Below are positions 1 through 12,290 of a stretch of DNA of 64,000 nucleotides, in pieces. Below the pieces are notes generated by a model that worked only from the letters and a program-made list of their open reading frames with translations, was not told where the DNA came from and did no database searches. Origin of the DNA: Oenanthe sinensis (taxonomy: Eukaryota > Streptophyta > Magnoliopsida > Apiales > Apiaceae); assembly GCA_028671895.1 (NCBI GenBank), contig CM053799.1, positions 50,407,455 through 50,471,454 on the forward strand. The letters run 5' to 3'. Numbering within the stretch: position 1 is the first letter of the stretch; each line of letters opens with the position of its first letter. The position numbers and the translations under genes were made by a program.

Positions 1-655
1 CACTACAAATGGTCAAACCCACTCTGAAGCAATAATTTATTTATCCGCAAATTCCCGGACTTTGAAGTTGCAGATCCATTGGAATTTGTATATCATTCTC
101 TTCGCAAACTCTTCTATGACGGAGGTAGGGATTCAAGTAAAACGTCAAGGACATGGCAAGACATTCTAACTATTAATTACTTAAAAATGATTTTACATTA
201 GAGTTGTTATACATATATCTCTCTAGAATGCAAGGCACACACAATGTCATATATATGTGCAAGTATACCATAATTCTCAAATGCCTATGTGCAAGTTTCC
301 AAGTGGAAACTAGATAATCTTATCTTATAGCTAAGTTATGAATAGTTAGATATCTTAGGGGATCACCAATTCTCAGAATCAGGTACCCTAAAGATACTAG
401 GTTCAATCTAATTGGCTATATAGATATAGATAACGTAGGTTGTAAGAAAGACAGAGAAGTCATTCCTAGAAGCTGTCAATTTCCAGCAACACTGTTGATC
501 TCTTCACACCACTTAAGGAACAAACGCATGGACACCAGGTATCATTTTTTTCGAGATTGTCCTTAGTTGAATAACTTACAGATTTTTGCTAAATAACTTG
601 ATGAATTTATTTTATCTAAGTTGGTTAGTAAACTTGAGATATTATTAATATGCAT
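1..655 (+). pseudogene. Element A pol remnant (reverse transcriptase end and RNase H)
   Basis: No open frame remains. The DNA matches the 3' third of copia pol by comparison with element H (56031-57100, minus) and element E (38545-39120, minus). Bases 60-160 correspond to the stretch around the RT thumb. Bases 380-480 still read like the RNase H start, with a decayed form of the family's GYSDxDxAGC...DRKSTSG block (here GYIDIDNVGCKKDRE). Bases 610-655 match the pol C-terminus (LVxxLGxLN). Stops and frame changes occur throughout, and several catalytic residues are lost. Homology is clear, function is excluded. Confidence 0.75.
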
Positions 656-2011
656 ATTTGTTGAAAATCCCATCTGCAAGGAATTCTCAAATGAGTTCAC
701 AAGTACTACATTTTCCCTATTTAAAGGACTTGTGAATTTGTTTAAAATCTAGAACCTCATACTTTTTGCTATTAGTTTAATTATCTTGCTTACAATGTAT
801 TATGCATAAGTGGTAGTTAAATTACTTAGCATAAGTAAGAAGCATAATTATTTGTATGTTAAATATTTGATGAGTATTCGTCAATGATATCTTGCTTAAT
901 TGCTCTGATATTTTGCTCTGATATTCTTAAATATTTTATTACAAATAATTGTGATACTTTTGATATTAGTGACGGTATTTAGAATTTCTGTTCTAAATAA
1001 TTAATGCATATTTTAAAACTCACTAATATTGAAAGAAGAAGTATTTTCTAAGTTATGTGTATAAAATTCTCAATATTTTATATACTTAGAAAATATTTCT
1101 AAAAATAAGTTGTTTGCGAGGAGTTGCAATAAGAATCACAAGTATTAAATGTCTATATTTAAAGGGCTTGTGAATTTCTTTTCAACTATTTCCTCGAGCT
1201 TACGTATATCGTTAATAATTGTTATGAGCATGCTTACAATGTGCTTCAGTGACAATTATTAGATATAGCGTAAGAAGTTAGATGCTAATATTCAATCTAA
1301 TGAATATTTCAGTATTTAGCGAGTTTATTTTATCTTATTAAAATTATGGATTGAAGCAATTCAATGTTTATTAATTTCATAATTTTAATTTGATAAAATA
1401 TAAGAAGCATAATTTCTTGCATTTTGAAATTATTGATAAATATTTAAATGATATTTTGTTAATATTTCCGTGCAATTAATTGTGATATTTTTAATATTAG
1501 TGATAATACAACATAATGTTTATTTGAAATCACTAATAATAAAAATATATTACAATGCTTATTATTCTACTGAATGATTGCCATGTTTATTTGATATATA
1601 TGCATGTGATTGGCAATTGCTTAGTATAGTATAAGTATTTAATTTATTTTAATTTATTTAAATCATGAAGATATAAAACAATTCAGTGATATATTGGTTC
1701 CATGATTTAAATAAATTAAAATAAATAAAAAGCATAATTATTTGTAGTATAATTATTATCTTTTATTATTCTGTGATAATTGTATAATATATTATTACAA
1801 AATAATTGTGATATATTGATACTAATGGATATGCTTAGTCTTTATTCTAAGTAAAAATTAGTTTTTGAAAAAGCCATTAGTATTAATATATTTAGTTTTC
1901 TTTCTTTGACTGATTCCTGAATGTATTTAAAAGAAATTTTTGTCTATTTCTTTTTCAAAATGTTTTATTCAAAGATACATTCATTTTTCTATCAGTTTTA
2001 GTTAAGAAAAC
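656..2011 (+). repeat. Element A pol-ORF2 spacer: train of long hairpins
   Basis: There is no coding potential. The AT-rich stretch is a series of imperfect and perfect inverted repeats placed end to end. Examples are TTCACAAGT at 696-704 with ACTTGTGAA at 728-736, TGATATTAGTGA at 961-972 with TCACTAATAT at 1020-1029, a pair across about 1040-1098, and a pair across about 1330-1402. The longest is a perfect 26-bp pair at 1642-1667 and 1701-1726 with a 33-nt loop. Phrases such as AGCATAATT recur between hairpins. The same train is present in inverted orientation in element E (37190-38540), so it belongs to the family. The spacer is cut at 2011 by element B. Confidence 0.75.
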
Positions 2012-2084
2012 TGTTATGAATATTTTCATTTGATGATGTACAAAATACTAGAACAGGATTTAGCATAGTCTGTCTGAAATAAGT

Positions 2085-2475
2085 CATCGATCGATAACTC
2101 ATCAACGGATAAAGACCAATCGAGAAGTCATCGATGGATAGAGACCAATCGAGAAGTCATCGATGGATAGAGACCAATCGAGAAGTCATCAACGGATAAA
2201 TATCAATCGAGAGGTCATTAACGGATAAATATCAATCGAGAGGTCATCAACGGATAAATATCAATCGAGAGGTCATCAACAGATATATATCGATCGATAG
2301 TTTGCAATGTTACTGTCATAAAAATGTTATTGTCATGCAAGCTACTGTCAAGAATGTTGCTGTCAGACAACTTACTGTCATGAAAGTTGCTGTCAGGAAT
2401 GTTGCTGTCAGACAAGTTATTGTCATGAAAGTTGATGTCAGGAATGTTTGCTATCAGAGTTTATCTTCAGAGTTT
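2085..2475 (+). repeat. Short direct-repeat arrays in B 5' LTR
   Basis: The core (A)TCGAGA(A/G)GTCATC recurs about every 30 bp between 2105 and 2275, alternating with GATGGATAGAGACC or AACGGATAAATATC. This is followed by about nine ACTGTCA-type units to 2450, and then two TCAGAGTTTA units. The same set is present at 13136-13525 in the other LTR. It lies 230 bp or more upstream of the LTR TATA box, where an enhancer would be expected. Confidence 0.85.
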
Positions 2476-2704
2476 AGTGAAGCCAGAATTTACAAGGTGA
2501 TCAGAGTTTATACAGTTGAAGTTATATTTGGAAAGATGATTACAAGAATGGAAAGTCTTTGAAGATCAAAACAAATATATTGCAGATACACTATGGAAAG
2601 GAAAGAAGATTTCAGAAGGAAGCTGTCAACTAATAATTAGGAATTCTATTCCTATAATTCCGATTGTAATTTTACTTTCTGTTATTAGTTGATAGGTAGC
2701 TCTC

Positions 2705-2711
2705 TATATAA
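2705..2711 (+). promoter_or_regulatory. TATA box of B 5' LTR
   Basis: TATATAA occurs in the context CTCTCTATATAAACTC, and the identical site is at 13757-13763 in the 3' LTR. Transcription would start about 30 bp downstream and set the U3/R border. Confidence 0.75.
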
Positions 2712-2962
2712 ACTCTATGTAACCTAATTGTAAAGATGTCTCTGTTGGTGAAGGTCGAAGTCGAGAAGCACAATTGTCTTATCATAGAGATAGAGAGAGT
2801 TGTTGTGATAACACAGAAGAAGCTGCTAGGGTTTGTGTACATCCTAGGAGAGATTTTGTATTCACTCATCAATAATACAAACAGTACTTATTCATATCTT
2901 TGTGTTTAATCTTTGTTCTTAATTCATATATTAAGTTGGTTTTAATCAGGCAGAAAAAGGAA

Positions 2963-2992
2963 CACAAGTATTCAACCCCCCTTCTACTTGTG
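2963..2992 (+). other. U5 stem-loop with C-rich loop (element B)
   Basis: CACAAGTA (2963-2970) pairs perfectly with TACTTGTG (2985-2992) around a 14-nt loop containing CCCCCC. The 3' LTR copy has one stem mismatch. Equivalent stem-loops with different stems but the same loop occur in elements A, D, E, H and I. Confidence 0.8.
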
Positions 2993-3008
2993 CAACTGGG
3001 AAAACAAT

Positions 3009-3020
3009 TGGTATCAAAGC
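3009..3020 (+). other. Primer-binding site (tRNA-iMet), element B
   Basis: TGGTATCAAAGC begins two bases after the LTR end. It matches the complement of the plant initiator-Met tRNA 3' end (TGGTATCAGAGC) with one mismatch. It is the reverse-transcription start site. Confidence 0.9.
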
Positions 3021-3043
3021 CTAAAGTTTAAAATCGATCAAAG

Positions 3044-5344
3044 ATGTCTGGAAACAAAGATGGCAATTCTAAGATTCTTATGCTTAAGAGGAATGAGTAC
3101 ACCCACTGGAAGGTCAAGATGCTGCATCATCTGGAAGCTACAGACCCTGACTATCTTGACAGGATTCATAAAGGACCCTATGTGCCCTTAAAGCTTGTGC
3201 CTCAAATCAATGAAGAAGGTAAAGAAACTGAAGAACACTTCATTGAAAAATCAAAGGCTGGATGGATAAAAGAGGACAAGAAGAATGTCCTTAAGTAGGC
3301 AAAAAGCAAAAACATTCTCTTTAACAGTTTGGATTTTGTTCTTACAAACGGTGTTATATCATGCACCACTGCTAAAGAGATGTGGACAAAACTTGAAGTA
3401 CACTGTCAAGGGACTAAAGATGTCAAGAAGAATGCAAGGTCTCTGCTAATTCAGGAGTATGAGTATTTTGAAGCTAAATCTGGAGAATCTATTAATGAGA
3501 TGTATGATAGATTTACAAAACTCCTGAATGAGATGGCTATGCTTGGTAAGGTTTATGATTCTGAAGATACAAACACCAAGTTTCTGAGAGCACTTCCTGA
3601 AGAGTGGGACAACAAAACAACAGTCATAAGAGAAGCTAGAGATTTGGATGACATAACTCTAGAAGAATTGTATGGAAGACTCAAGACATGTGATTTAGAG
3701 ATGCAACAGAGGAAGAACAAGAAATCTGTGAAGACAAAATCTGTAGCACTCTTAATGGAGTCTGATAAAGAACAACAGGAACAACCCAAAGAAGCTAGAA
3801 TCAAGGATTCAAGGAAAAAGGGTAAAGCTATTAAGGAGTCAGAGTCTACTGACACAGACTCTGATTCTGATGAAGAGATTGATCTAAGTCAAATGATGGC
3901 TATGTTTGCTAAAAATTTCAACAGAATGAAATTTAACAAAAGAACTGGTAAATTTAGCAAGAGGCCATCATTCAAGAAGGAAGATGAGAAAGTTGAGAAG
4001 AGCAAGAGCACTATAATCAAACTTGACAAAGCAAAGGTCAAATATTTCAACTGTGGAATATTGGGGCACTTTGCTAGTGAATGTAGAAAATTAAAAAGTC
4101 AAGGAAAAGGAAAACCACTTCTATCAACAGGAAATGATTGGGCAGATTCAAGCTCAGAGGATGAAATTGATTATGAAAATTTAGCATTGATGGCATCCTC
4201 CTCAAGAAAATCACAATCTCCCAAAGAATCATCATCTCCTAAAACTCAGGTATCAATCTTTACTCTTGAATCTTTACTTAATTTAGACTCTGATGGTATA
4301 GAAACTGTGCAAAGTGAGGTTAAGAAAATAATGATAACATGTAGGTCTCTCACTGATGAAAGTGAAAGGTTAAGAGAAGAAAACTTAACTTTGACAAACA
4401 GAAATAACCATCTAGATTCTGAGTTAATATTAATGGAACAATACAAAAAGGATTCTGAGAAATATAGTCACATCTACACTGAAGTCTTAAAAGCCTATGA
4501 CCATGTTAGGAAAGAACTAGAGGAAGAAAGACTTAAGTTTAAAGTGTGGACAAATTCTGGTAGAAAAATTCAAAAAATTCTCAATAATCAAAATGTGTGT
4601 CAAACTGCTGATCTAGGCTATGACAAAAGTCAAGGCAACAGACCTACTGTTGAGAATGATAACAATGCAGAAGCTAGCCAAGTCAATAAGACTAAAGACA
4701 AAAGTACCTTTGTTCCTGTTAAGTTTGTGACCCCTAAAGAAAAGACTGAAACCACAAACTCATCTGTCAATAGTACCCCTGTTGTTGACAAAAAGACAGA
4801 TGAAACAGGAGCAAATAAGTCTAAGAAAAACATTAACATTGGGTACACGTCAAAGTCTAAGTTAAAGGAAAGGCTAGAGAACTTGTCAAAGTCTACAAAG
4901 ACTAGGAGAAATAGGAATGGTAAGGAAGGTATTAACAAGACTAATAATTATCAGAAGAATCCTAATGCTCCTAGAAAGAAGTGTTATAGATGTGGCAACC
5001 ACAACCATTTAGCTCTAGACTGTAAAACAAAAATTAAGAAGAAATCAGAGTCTAGTCCTTCCCAGACTCTGAAAAGTCACTACATTCCACAGAAGCCTTG
5101 TTATCACTATGGCAGCATATTTCATTCCATTTATATGTGTAGGGACTATCATGATTTGTATTACAATTTTTATGAGCTAAAATCTTCTATTGATAAGAGT
5201 TGGTATGACACTACTAAGACTCCACCAGAGTCTAAAGCAACAAAAGAAACAGGTAAATTCAAAGAAAAAATTGCTAAACCTGTTTCACCTAAAATTAGTA
5301 AGAAGGGATCCAAAACTGTTTGGGTCCCCAAAAATTCTAACTAG
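3044..5344 (+). pseudogene. gag: Element B gag (one in-frame stop)
   Basis: This is the structural capsid/nucleocapsid gene of a Sirevirus-type copia element, forming the particle that packages element RNA. A single frame runs from ATG 3044 (MSGNKDG...) to TAG 5342-5344, broken only by TAG at 3296-3298. The N-terminal half holds the copia gag domain (WTKLEVHCQGT, then EEWDNKT). A coiled-coil-like acidic region lies around 4290-4560. Three zinc-knuckle positions are visible. The first (from 4043) has its first Cys changed to Tyr, the second (4982-5023) is an intact C-x2-C-x4-H-x4-C, and the third (from 5099) has its second Cys changed to Tyr at 5108-5110. The C-terminus TVWVPKNSN is the family's gag end. 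Pol follows in another frame. Confidence 0.9.
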
Positions 5345-5355
5345 CTGCTTTGTGT

Positions 5356-8300
5356 ATGCAGGGAACCAGGGTAAAGAAAGTAACCCTAATCCTGGACAGT
5401 GGATGCTCAGGACACATGACTGGAAATAAATCCCTGCTTACAGACTTTGTGGAGATGGCTGGCCCAGAAGTATCCTTTGGAGATGGCAACAAAGGACAAA
5501 CACTGGGATATGGAAAGATTGTACTTGGGAATGTCATCATTGAAGAAGTAGCTCTAGTTGATGGCTTAAAACACAATTTAATAAGCATAAGTCAACTTGG
5601 AGATAAAGGTTATTATACTGGTTTTGATAATAAGGAGTGTCTTGTGACTCACAAATAAACAGGCATTTTAGTTTTCAAAGGACTCAGACATGGTAACATT
5701 TATGAAGCCAGCTTGGAGGATTGCATACACAGTGAAGTCACGTGTCTATATAACAAGGCCTCAACTGAAGAAAGCTGGAAGTGGCACAAGAAACTGTCTC
5801 ACATCAACTTCAAAACAATGAACAAGTTGGTTAAACAGAATCTTGTGAGAGGATTACCACAGGTTGATTTTGTGCAAAATGGACTTTGCGAAGCATGTCA
5901 ACTTGGAAAGCAAAGAAAATCATCCTTCAAGAGCAAGACAATTAACACCATTTTTGAACCCTTTTGTTTATTACATCTTGATTTATTTGGTCCAGTAAAT
6001 GTGATGTCAATTAACAAAAAGAAATTTACTCTTGTTATTGTAGATGATTTTACAAGGTTCACATGGGTTTTCTTTCTACATTCAAAGGATGAAGCTTCAC
6101 AACTCATAATAGACCATATCACTTTTCTGGAAACAAGATCAAAGAAAACAGTTAGAGTTCTAAGGAGTGACAATGGTACTGAATTCAAGAATTCAATCAT
6201 GGAGGATCACTGTGCATTAAAGGGAATTACTCAACAATTTTCTGCACCAGGAACTCCTCAACAAAATGGAGTTGTGGAGAGAAAGAATAGAACACTCATA
6301 GAAGCTGCCAGGACAATGTTGGCAGAGTCTAAGCTACCAGTATATTTTTGGGTTGAGGCAGTCAACACAGCATGTTTCACTCAAAACTGTACTTTAAATA
6401 ACATGCATGGAAAGACTCCCTATGAGATGGTAAAGGACAAGAAGCCAAGTGTGAAACACTTTCACATATTTGGATGCAAGTGTTTTGTACTGAAAGTACA
6501 TTCTGAAAACTTAAGCAAATTTAAAGCCAAGGCTGATGAGGCAATCTTTCTTGGATATGCATCAAACACAAAGGCATTCAGAATGTTTAATCTCAGAACC
6601 AGAATTGTTATGGAATCTATTCATGTTGCATTTGATGATAAAAAGCTTACAGGATTGCAGGATGAGTCAGAGTCTACTATACTGGAATTTGAAAATCTAA
6701 AAAGTTCTGAGTTAGCTGAAAATGATGAGGATGAAGAGGATGAAGACCCTCAAATAACTCCTGAAACAACACAGGAACCTGCACACTCTGAGGGGGAGCC
6801 AGAAAACTTAACTCCAGATAATTCAGAGTCTACCCAGACAGAGTCTAGACAGACAGAATCAAGTTCTTCAGAGTTTAACTCATCAGGGTCTGGATCAAGC
6901 AACTCTGAATCCTTGTCAGAGTCAAGCAATTCAAGGGGAGCCTCTTCATTTGAATTTCACTCAAATACAGAAGATGCCAATGACTTAGGGGGAGCTTCAA
7001 GTTCAAGAACCAATCTTCCACCAGCTAGAAAATGGACAAGGGATCACACTCCTGACTTAATTATTGGTGACCCTGAGAGTGGTGTACAAACCAGAAAAGC
7101 CACTCAAAATGAATGTCTTTATAGCTGTTTTTTCTCAAAGAATGAACCCAAGAAAATTGAGGAAGCCTTGCAAGATCCTGAGTGGATTATTGCAATGCAA
7201 GAAGAATTGAATGAATTTGAGAGAAACAAAGTGTGGGAACTTGTACCAAGACCTAAAGATAGATCAGTTATTGGTGCAAAATGGGTGTTCAGAAACAAAC
7301 TTGATGAGAATGACACTGTAGTAAGAAACAAAGCAAGACTAGTTGCAAAAGGATACTCTCAGGAGGAAGGAATTGACTATGATGAAACTTTTGCACCAGT
7401 ACCAAGATTGGAAGCTATCAGAATGTTTCTTGCCTTTGCAGCTCATTCAAAATTCAAGGTGTATCAAATGGATGTGAAAAGTGCCTTCTTAAATGGAGAA
7501 TTAGAAGAAGAAGTCTATGTGGAGCAACCACCAGGATTTGTTGATCCAAAGTTTCCTGATCATGTCTACAGGTTAGACAAGGCACTATATGGATTGAAGC
7601 AAGCACCTAGAGCATGGTGTGAAACTCTTTCAAAATTTCTTCTTGAAAATGGATTCAAAAGAGGTACCATTGACAAAACTCTCTTTATTAGAAAATATAA
7701 AGGTAATATTTTGCTTGTCCAAATTTATGTTGATGATATTATATTTGGTTCTAGTAATGACAAACTCTATGAAAAGTTTAGTAAACTAATGCAGTCAAAA
7801 TATGAAATGAGCATGATGAGAGAATTAAACTTCTTTTTGGGACTTCAAGTCAAACAGAATGATGATGGAATATTCATCAATCAAACAAAGTATGTGAAAG
7901 AACTATTGAAGAAATTTGATATGCAAGACTCTGCAACTACTAAAACTCCCATGTCAACAGCCACTAAGCTAGACTCTGACCCAAAGGGTAAGAAAGTTGA
8001 CAATACTAGATACAGAGGTATGATTGGCTCATTATTATATTTAACTGCTAGTAGACCAGATATAATGTTTGCAACTTGTCTGTGTGCTAGATTTCAAGCA
8101 GACCCTAGAGAATCACATTTAATAGCTGTGAAAAGAATTTTTAGATATCTCAAGGGGGCTCAAACTCTTGGACTTTGGTATCCTAGAGAGTCAGATTTTT
8201 CACAAATTGGTTATTCAGATTCTGACCATGCAGGATACAAAGTAGACAGGAAAAGCACAACAGGACAATGCCAATTTCTTGGCAACAAATTAATTTCTTG

Positions 8301-8667
8301 GTTTAGCAAGAAACAACAGACTGTATCAACCTCTACAGCTGAGGCTGAATACATAGCAGCTGGAAGTTGTTGTGCTCAAATTCTGTGGATGAGAAATCAA
8401 CTACTTGACTATGGACTAACATTCTCAAATATTCCTATGTATTGTGATAATACTAGTGCTATTAAAATTGCAGAGAATCCAGTCCAACATTCCAGAACAA
8501 AGCACATTGATGTCAGGTATCACTTTATTAGAGAACATGTTGAAAATGGTACTGTGACACTTCACTATGTTCCAACTGACAAACAGATTGCAGACATTTT
8601 GACAAAACCACTTGATGAGTCTACCTTTCTCAGACAGGTAGGTGAATTAGATATGTTAAACATGTAA
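5356..8667 (+). pseudogene. pol: Element B pol polyprotein (protease, integrase, RT, RNase H; one stop)
   Basis: This gene encodes the replication enzymes. The frame runs from about 5350 (first ATG 5356) to TAA 8665-8667, with a single TAA at 5656-5658 between protease and integrase. The aspartic protease site is LDSGCSGHMTG near 5390. The integrase zinc finger begins WHKKLSH near 5785. The catalytic triad is seen in LHLDLFGP, RSDNGTEF (about 6163) and NGVVERKNR (about 6266). RT has VYQMDVKSAFLNG and the YVDD box at 7726-7737. RNase H has SDSDHAG, STAEAEYIAAG and CDNTSAI. From 5713 on there are 984 uninterrupted codons, so this module is well preserved. The frame differs from gag, and a splice-acceptor-like TGCAG|GG sits at the start. 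Confidence 0.93.
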
Positions 8668-8780
8668 GTAATCAGTGATTACAAGAAGCAAGGTATGTAC
8701 TTTAATTATAGTTCCTGATGTGTCAAACTATAATTTGTTAATGTAAAATTCTTGAAGTACTTTATCTTGACAGAGTCTAA
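8668..8780 (+). other. Element B pol-ORF2 spacer (short)
   Basis: These 113 bp are non-coding. A small hairpin, AATTATAGTT at 8704-8713 with AACTATAATT at 8726-8735, is a reduced version of the hairpin trains in the other elements. No TATA box is obvious, unlike in elements D and H, so the ORF2 promoter and N-terminus may have been deleted here. Confidence 0.5.
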
Positions 8781-10747
8781 CTTCTAAACTCTGATGAGTT
8801 CCTAAACTCTGATGAGTCTGCAAACTCTGATGATTGCAATGTGCAGGCATACAAACAGCAAAGAAGGATATTCTCTGACATTAAGAGAAATGATGACAAG
8901 AAGAAGAGTCTACCTGCCATGACATATCCACAGGCAATGCAGGTAAAACTGTTCACCTACAAATCTTCTATCTACAAGCATTTTTTTGAAGGTGAAATGG
9001 TGCAAGAACAAGTATTGGAAAATCCCCCTGCACCTACCCAAGTAGCCAAATTCCCTTCCACTAAACAATCTAAGAAACCACTATCTAGAAAAGCAACCTC
9101 TGGTGTCTCTCAAAAGGCATCAGTTGTAAAAAGAAGGAGATTGGTACAAACTAGGCTTGTAGATGAACAAAGTGAAGAGGAGTTCAACCCTCTAGAGAGA
9201 CAGGTTATTAAAGGATTTTCTTTGTAAAAGGAAAGTCATGATGCACCTGAATCTAACTTTCAAGCCACAGTTGTAGACTCTCAAAAGTCTACAGACTCTG
9301 AAAAACCTAGGGAATCACCTCAGGAACCTCAATTTGAGTCTCTTGAGAATTTTTTTGCTAAACAATACAAGAGGTTGAGGAAGGCTTATTCTGCACACAT
9401 ACACAAGCCTATTACTATTACTAACCCTGTTTTGCAGAAAACAGCAGCTCTCAAGGCTCCTGCAGAGCCAGACTCTGAAAGCAAGAAAACACCTGAACCA
9501 GAGTCTAATGTTGAGTCAGAGTCTAACCTGCCTTCAGACTCTGATCATGACACATTTTGGGAAGACATGCCATTAGAAGCAGCCTCAAGTCTAATTGATG
9601 AAATCTTTACTCCAAGTGATGAGGTACTGTTATTCTTATATCCATTGGTGGAATCAGTTGAAGATCAACAGCAATATCAGACTAAATCTCAAGTCTTTGA
9701 TCTTCTCACAACCTATGAAGCCCTAAGGAAGAAAATGGAGATGGAACTTCAAATGTCTACACAAGATGTGGTCACAAATCTCTACAGATTCCTCTTTAAC
9801 TCTTCATTACAAGTTAAAGCAGCTGGGCTCATAGAAGGCAGAACAAGAGAAGTTCTCAAAGCACTTGGTGTGCCAGATTCTGAACAGCAAATTTCAAAGA
9901 AGCCTAACAGGCTTCATGTCCACATAAGGAGGAAATTAGAGTCTGTTGCTGAGTTGGAAACTGAGATTGAGCAACCAGTTTTTGACTATGAAGCAATTTG
10001 GGATACATGAATTACCTACAGGACAGCTACTGATTGGATTTCTACTATTCAGCCTCTTTCAGGGAAGGTGGTTGATTTTCTTGTTCACAATGTAGGAAAG
10101 GTGGCCAACAAATGCATTTATCCAACCTATGAAGGTAAATTGGATCAACTCAAGGGCTCATATTATCAGAAGATTGCAAGGGAATTACAGGATTCCTTTC
10201 ACATGACTTTTGCCCAGGCCATCAATGCCATCCATGCAAGGACTTTTCTAAATGAACACTTGGATGCATTAACCATGGTAGAACCACAGGAGGTAGCAGG
10301 TGATGCAAGGAAGTTGGAGGATGGGACTAGTGCACCAGTGATGATTAGTGAGAAAGATGCTCAGTCTGCCTCACCCACACAAGAATCACCTAGTCAGAGG
10401 TAGGGTGATAGTGGGGCAGGGGAGTATGTTGTTAGGCCCTCCTTGACAACTCAACAAAATGCTGATGAGAACCCCAATGATATGGGAGGACAAACTCTGA
10501 TTGATGCTCATGAAGAAATTTTCAAATCTATTCTATCAAAGTCTATCCACCTTGAGGGGGAGTCTCATGCACCAACGGTCAAAAATGGTGACACTCAGAC
10601 TCTGGCTTCTAATGAAGTCATACTGAAGCAGTCAGAATCTAGAGTAGATCCTGAGACTGGAATACTGGAGCCAACAGACTGTGAAAAGAAAGAAGATGCT
10701 AGTATGGGTTCAGAATCTGTTGATGCTCACCCCTTGATGGAAACCCC

Positions 10748-12290
10748 TGTTAGTAATTGTGCTCTAGAGACAATACTTTTTATATTTTAAGGAAAATATT
10801 TATTATTAAGGATTATGTTTTATTGATTATTATTTATTTATTATGTTTTGTTTACTGCGTAATAAATTGAAAGCATAGTAAATGTCCTTGGAATTTTGAT
10901 ACGTATTCTATATCTTTAAGTATTTGACTTAAAAATGAGATTATATGAATAGTATCTTATTCCTAAAATTCCCTAGTCGAGTATTATTATTTAAGGACAA
11001 TAATAATGCACAAAGACTAGTATGTTTCTTGACAGATGACCACATCTCATTGGTCATAGGTATGGGGATACTAAAGTCAAGAACATAAGTGCATGTATCA
11101 ATGCATGGCACTGGAATGACCCGCCGTGAGATTCTACATGTTAAGTAAGTGTCATAAGTAATTCTCACTGTGATAATGGTATAATGATCCTTAGACCTGA
11201 AATCATTATATTTCTATACGAGAATTAATATACTTTGATTACATTAAAAGTTACCTTTGACCGGGTGATGATAAAAGTGGACATTGGGTATATTATGAAT
11301 CGTATGAGAAATATGAATGATCTAGATGGGATTTAATCCTCCTAATTTTAGGAGTGATATTATTGGCCTCTTGTTTGAGTGAGACTATGAAATGCACGGC
11401 CGTGCTCAAATGTTGATTTGATTTTAATAGTCTACTCATCGATCAAGAAAATAAAGATTAAATTATGAAGAGGATGACACGAGACATGCCTTGAGTTTAA
11501 TCTATAATATCAAGATTAAAGAGATTATATTACATGGAACATTATTCACGAAAGGCTTAATCGAATCACCGATTTATTATTATTACTTGGGTAGCAATGA
11601 TGTATTACTAGAAGCCGCTCATTGTTTACAATTTTAATTAGATATTAAAATTGTTGCCAACGTAATAATAACCTACAGGGTCACACACAAAGAACACTTG
11701 AAGGAGAAATAATTTAAATTATGAATTTAAATTAAATAAGTAATTTATTTTATTTATGATATTAATTAAGTATGACTTAATTAATTATATAAATAGAATA
11801 AATGAATTACTTAAACTAATTCCAAAATTAATAATTAATTAATTAAGTGAGACTTAATTAAATAATTTAGAATTTTGGATTAGTATTAATTATAATTGGA
11901 TTATAATTAGAAAACTTATTCCTCTCTCTATATAATCTCTTTATGAGCTGATTTAATAAGACAGAGATTTTACAAAAACCCTAGCCGCTCTGAGAGAGGA
12001 GGAAGATAGAGAGAGAAGAAGTTTTCGGGTGCTAGTACACATCAATCCTTCATGAAAAGTGTTCGTGTGGATACCGTAGAGCGTAGATCGCGAGAGCGGG
12101 ATACGTGGTGATTGAATAAGCTTTGGACCTCCATTAATCTTCCATTAATGAACTATTAAAGCTTCTAAAGGTATTTATTCTTTATCTCCGAATTAAATCT
12201 TTTGTTTTCGCATGGATCATGCGGAGGGTTTCGCTATTTTGATTTATTTTTCGCGTTTATTCCGCTGCGTTTGTGTCACGAAACCCTACA
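10748..12290 (+). mobile_element. Element C: solo LTR in ORF2 of element B
   Basis: The LTR starts TGTTAGTAATTG and ends ACCCTACA. It is flanked by a perfect 5-bp duplication, ACCCC, at 10743-10747 and 12291-12295, and the ORF2 reading frame is restored exactly when it is skipped. There are no internal genes, so it is a solo LTR left by LTR-LTR recombination. TATATAA at 11929-11935 is the likely promoter, followed by a purine-rich leader and a GC-richer U5. It lacks the C-rich stem-loop of the Sireviruses. The general look of the 3' half suggests another copia lineage (Angela/TAR type), but that is a guess. Confidence 0.9.
11929..11935 (+). promoter_or_regulatory. TATA box of solo LTR C
   Basis: TATATAA follows a CT-rich run (CCTCTCTC). 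It is about 360 bp before the LTR end, a typical U3/R position. Confidence 0.6.

Larger units (their letters stand above)
2012..3006 (+). repeat. Element B 5' LTR
   Basis: The LTR starts TGTTATGAATATT and ends AAAACA, immediately before the primer-binding site, and is repeated at 13063-14061. It carries three kinds of internal direct repeat: ATCGAGAAGTCATC units (2085-2290), ACTGTCA(T/G) units (2312-2450), and TCAGAGTTTA units (2454-2475). Then come a TATA box and the C-rich stem-loop near the end. The first and third motifs recall the repeats of other Sirevirus LTRs in this window. Confidence 0.93.

Noticed and set aside
3553..3855. Minus-strand open frame of 100 codons inside B gag
   Set aside because: It is antisense to a conserved gag domain and has no homology of its own. 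The same applies to minus frames at 4630-4938 and 5898-6200.
8692..8773. 82-nt GT-AG intron between B pol and ORF2 (AAG|GTATGT to TTGACAG)
   Set aside because: The signals fit, but the pol stop precedes the donor and splicing would not join any open frames. Kept only as a curiosity.
10941..11168. 75-codon minus frame in solo LTR C
   Set aside because: It is random-length open sequence inside an LTR with no homology.
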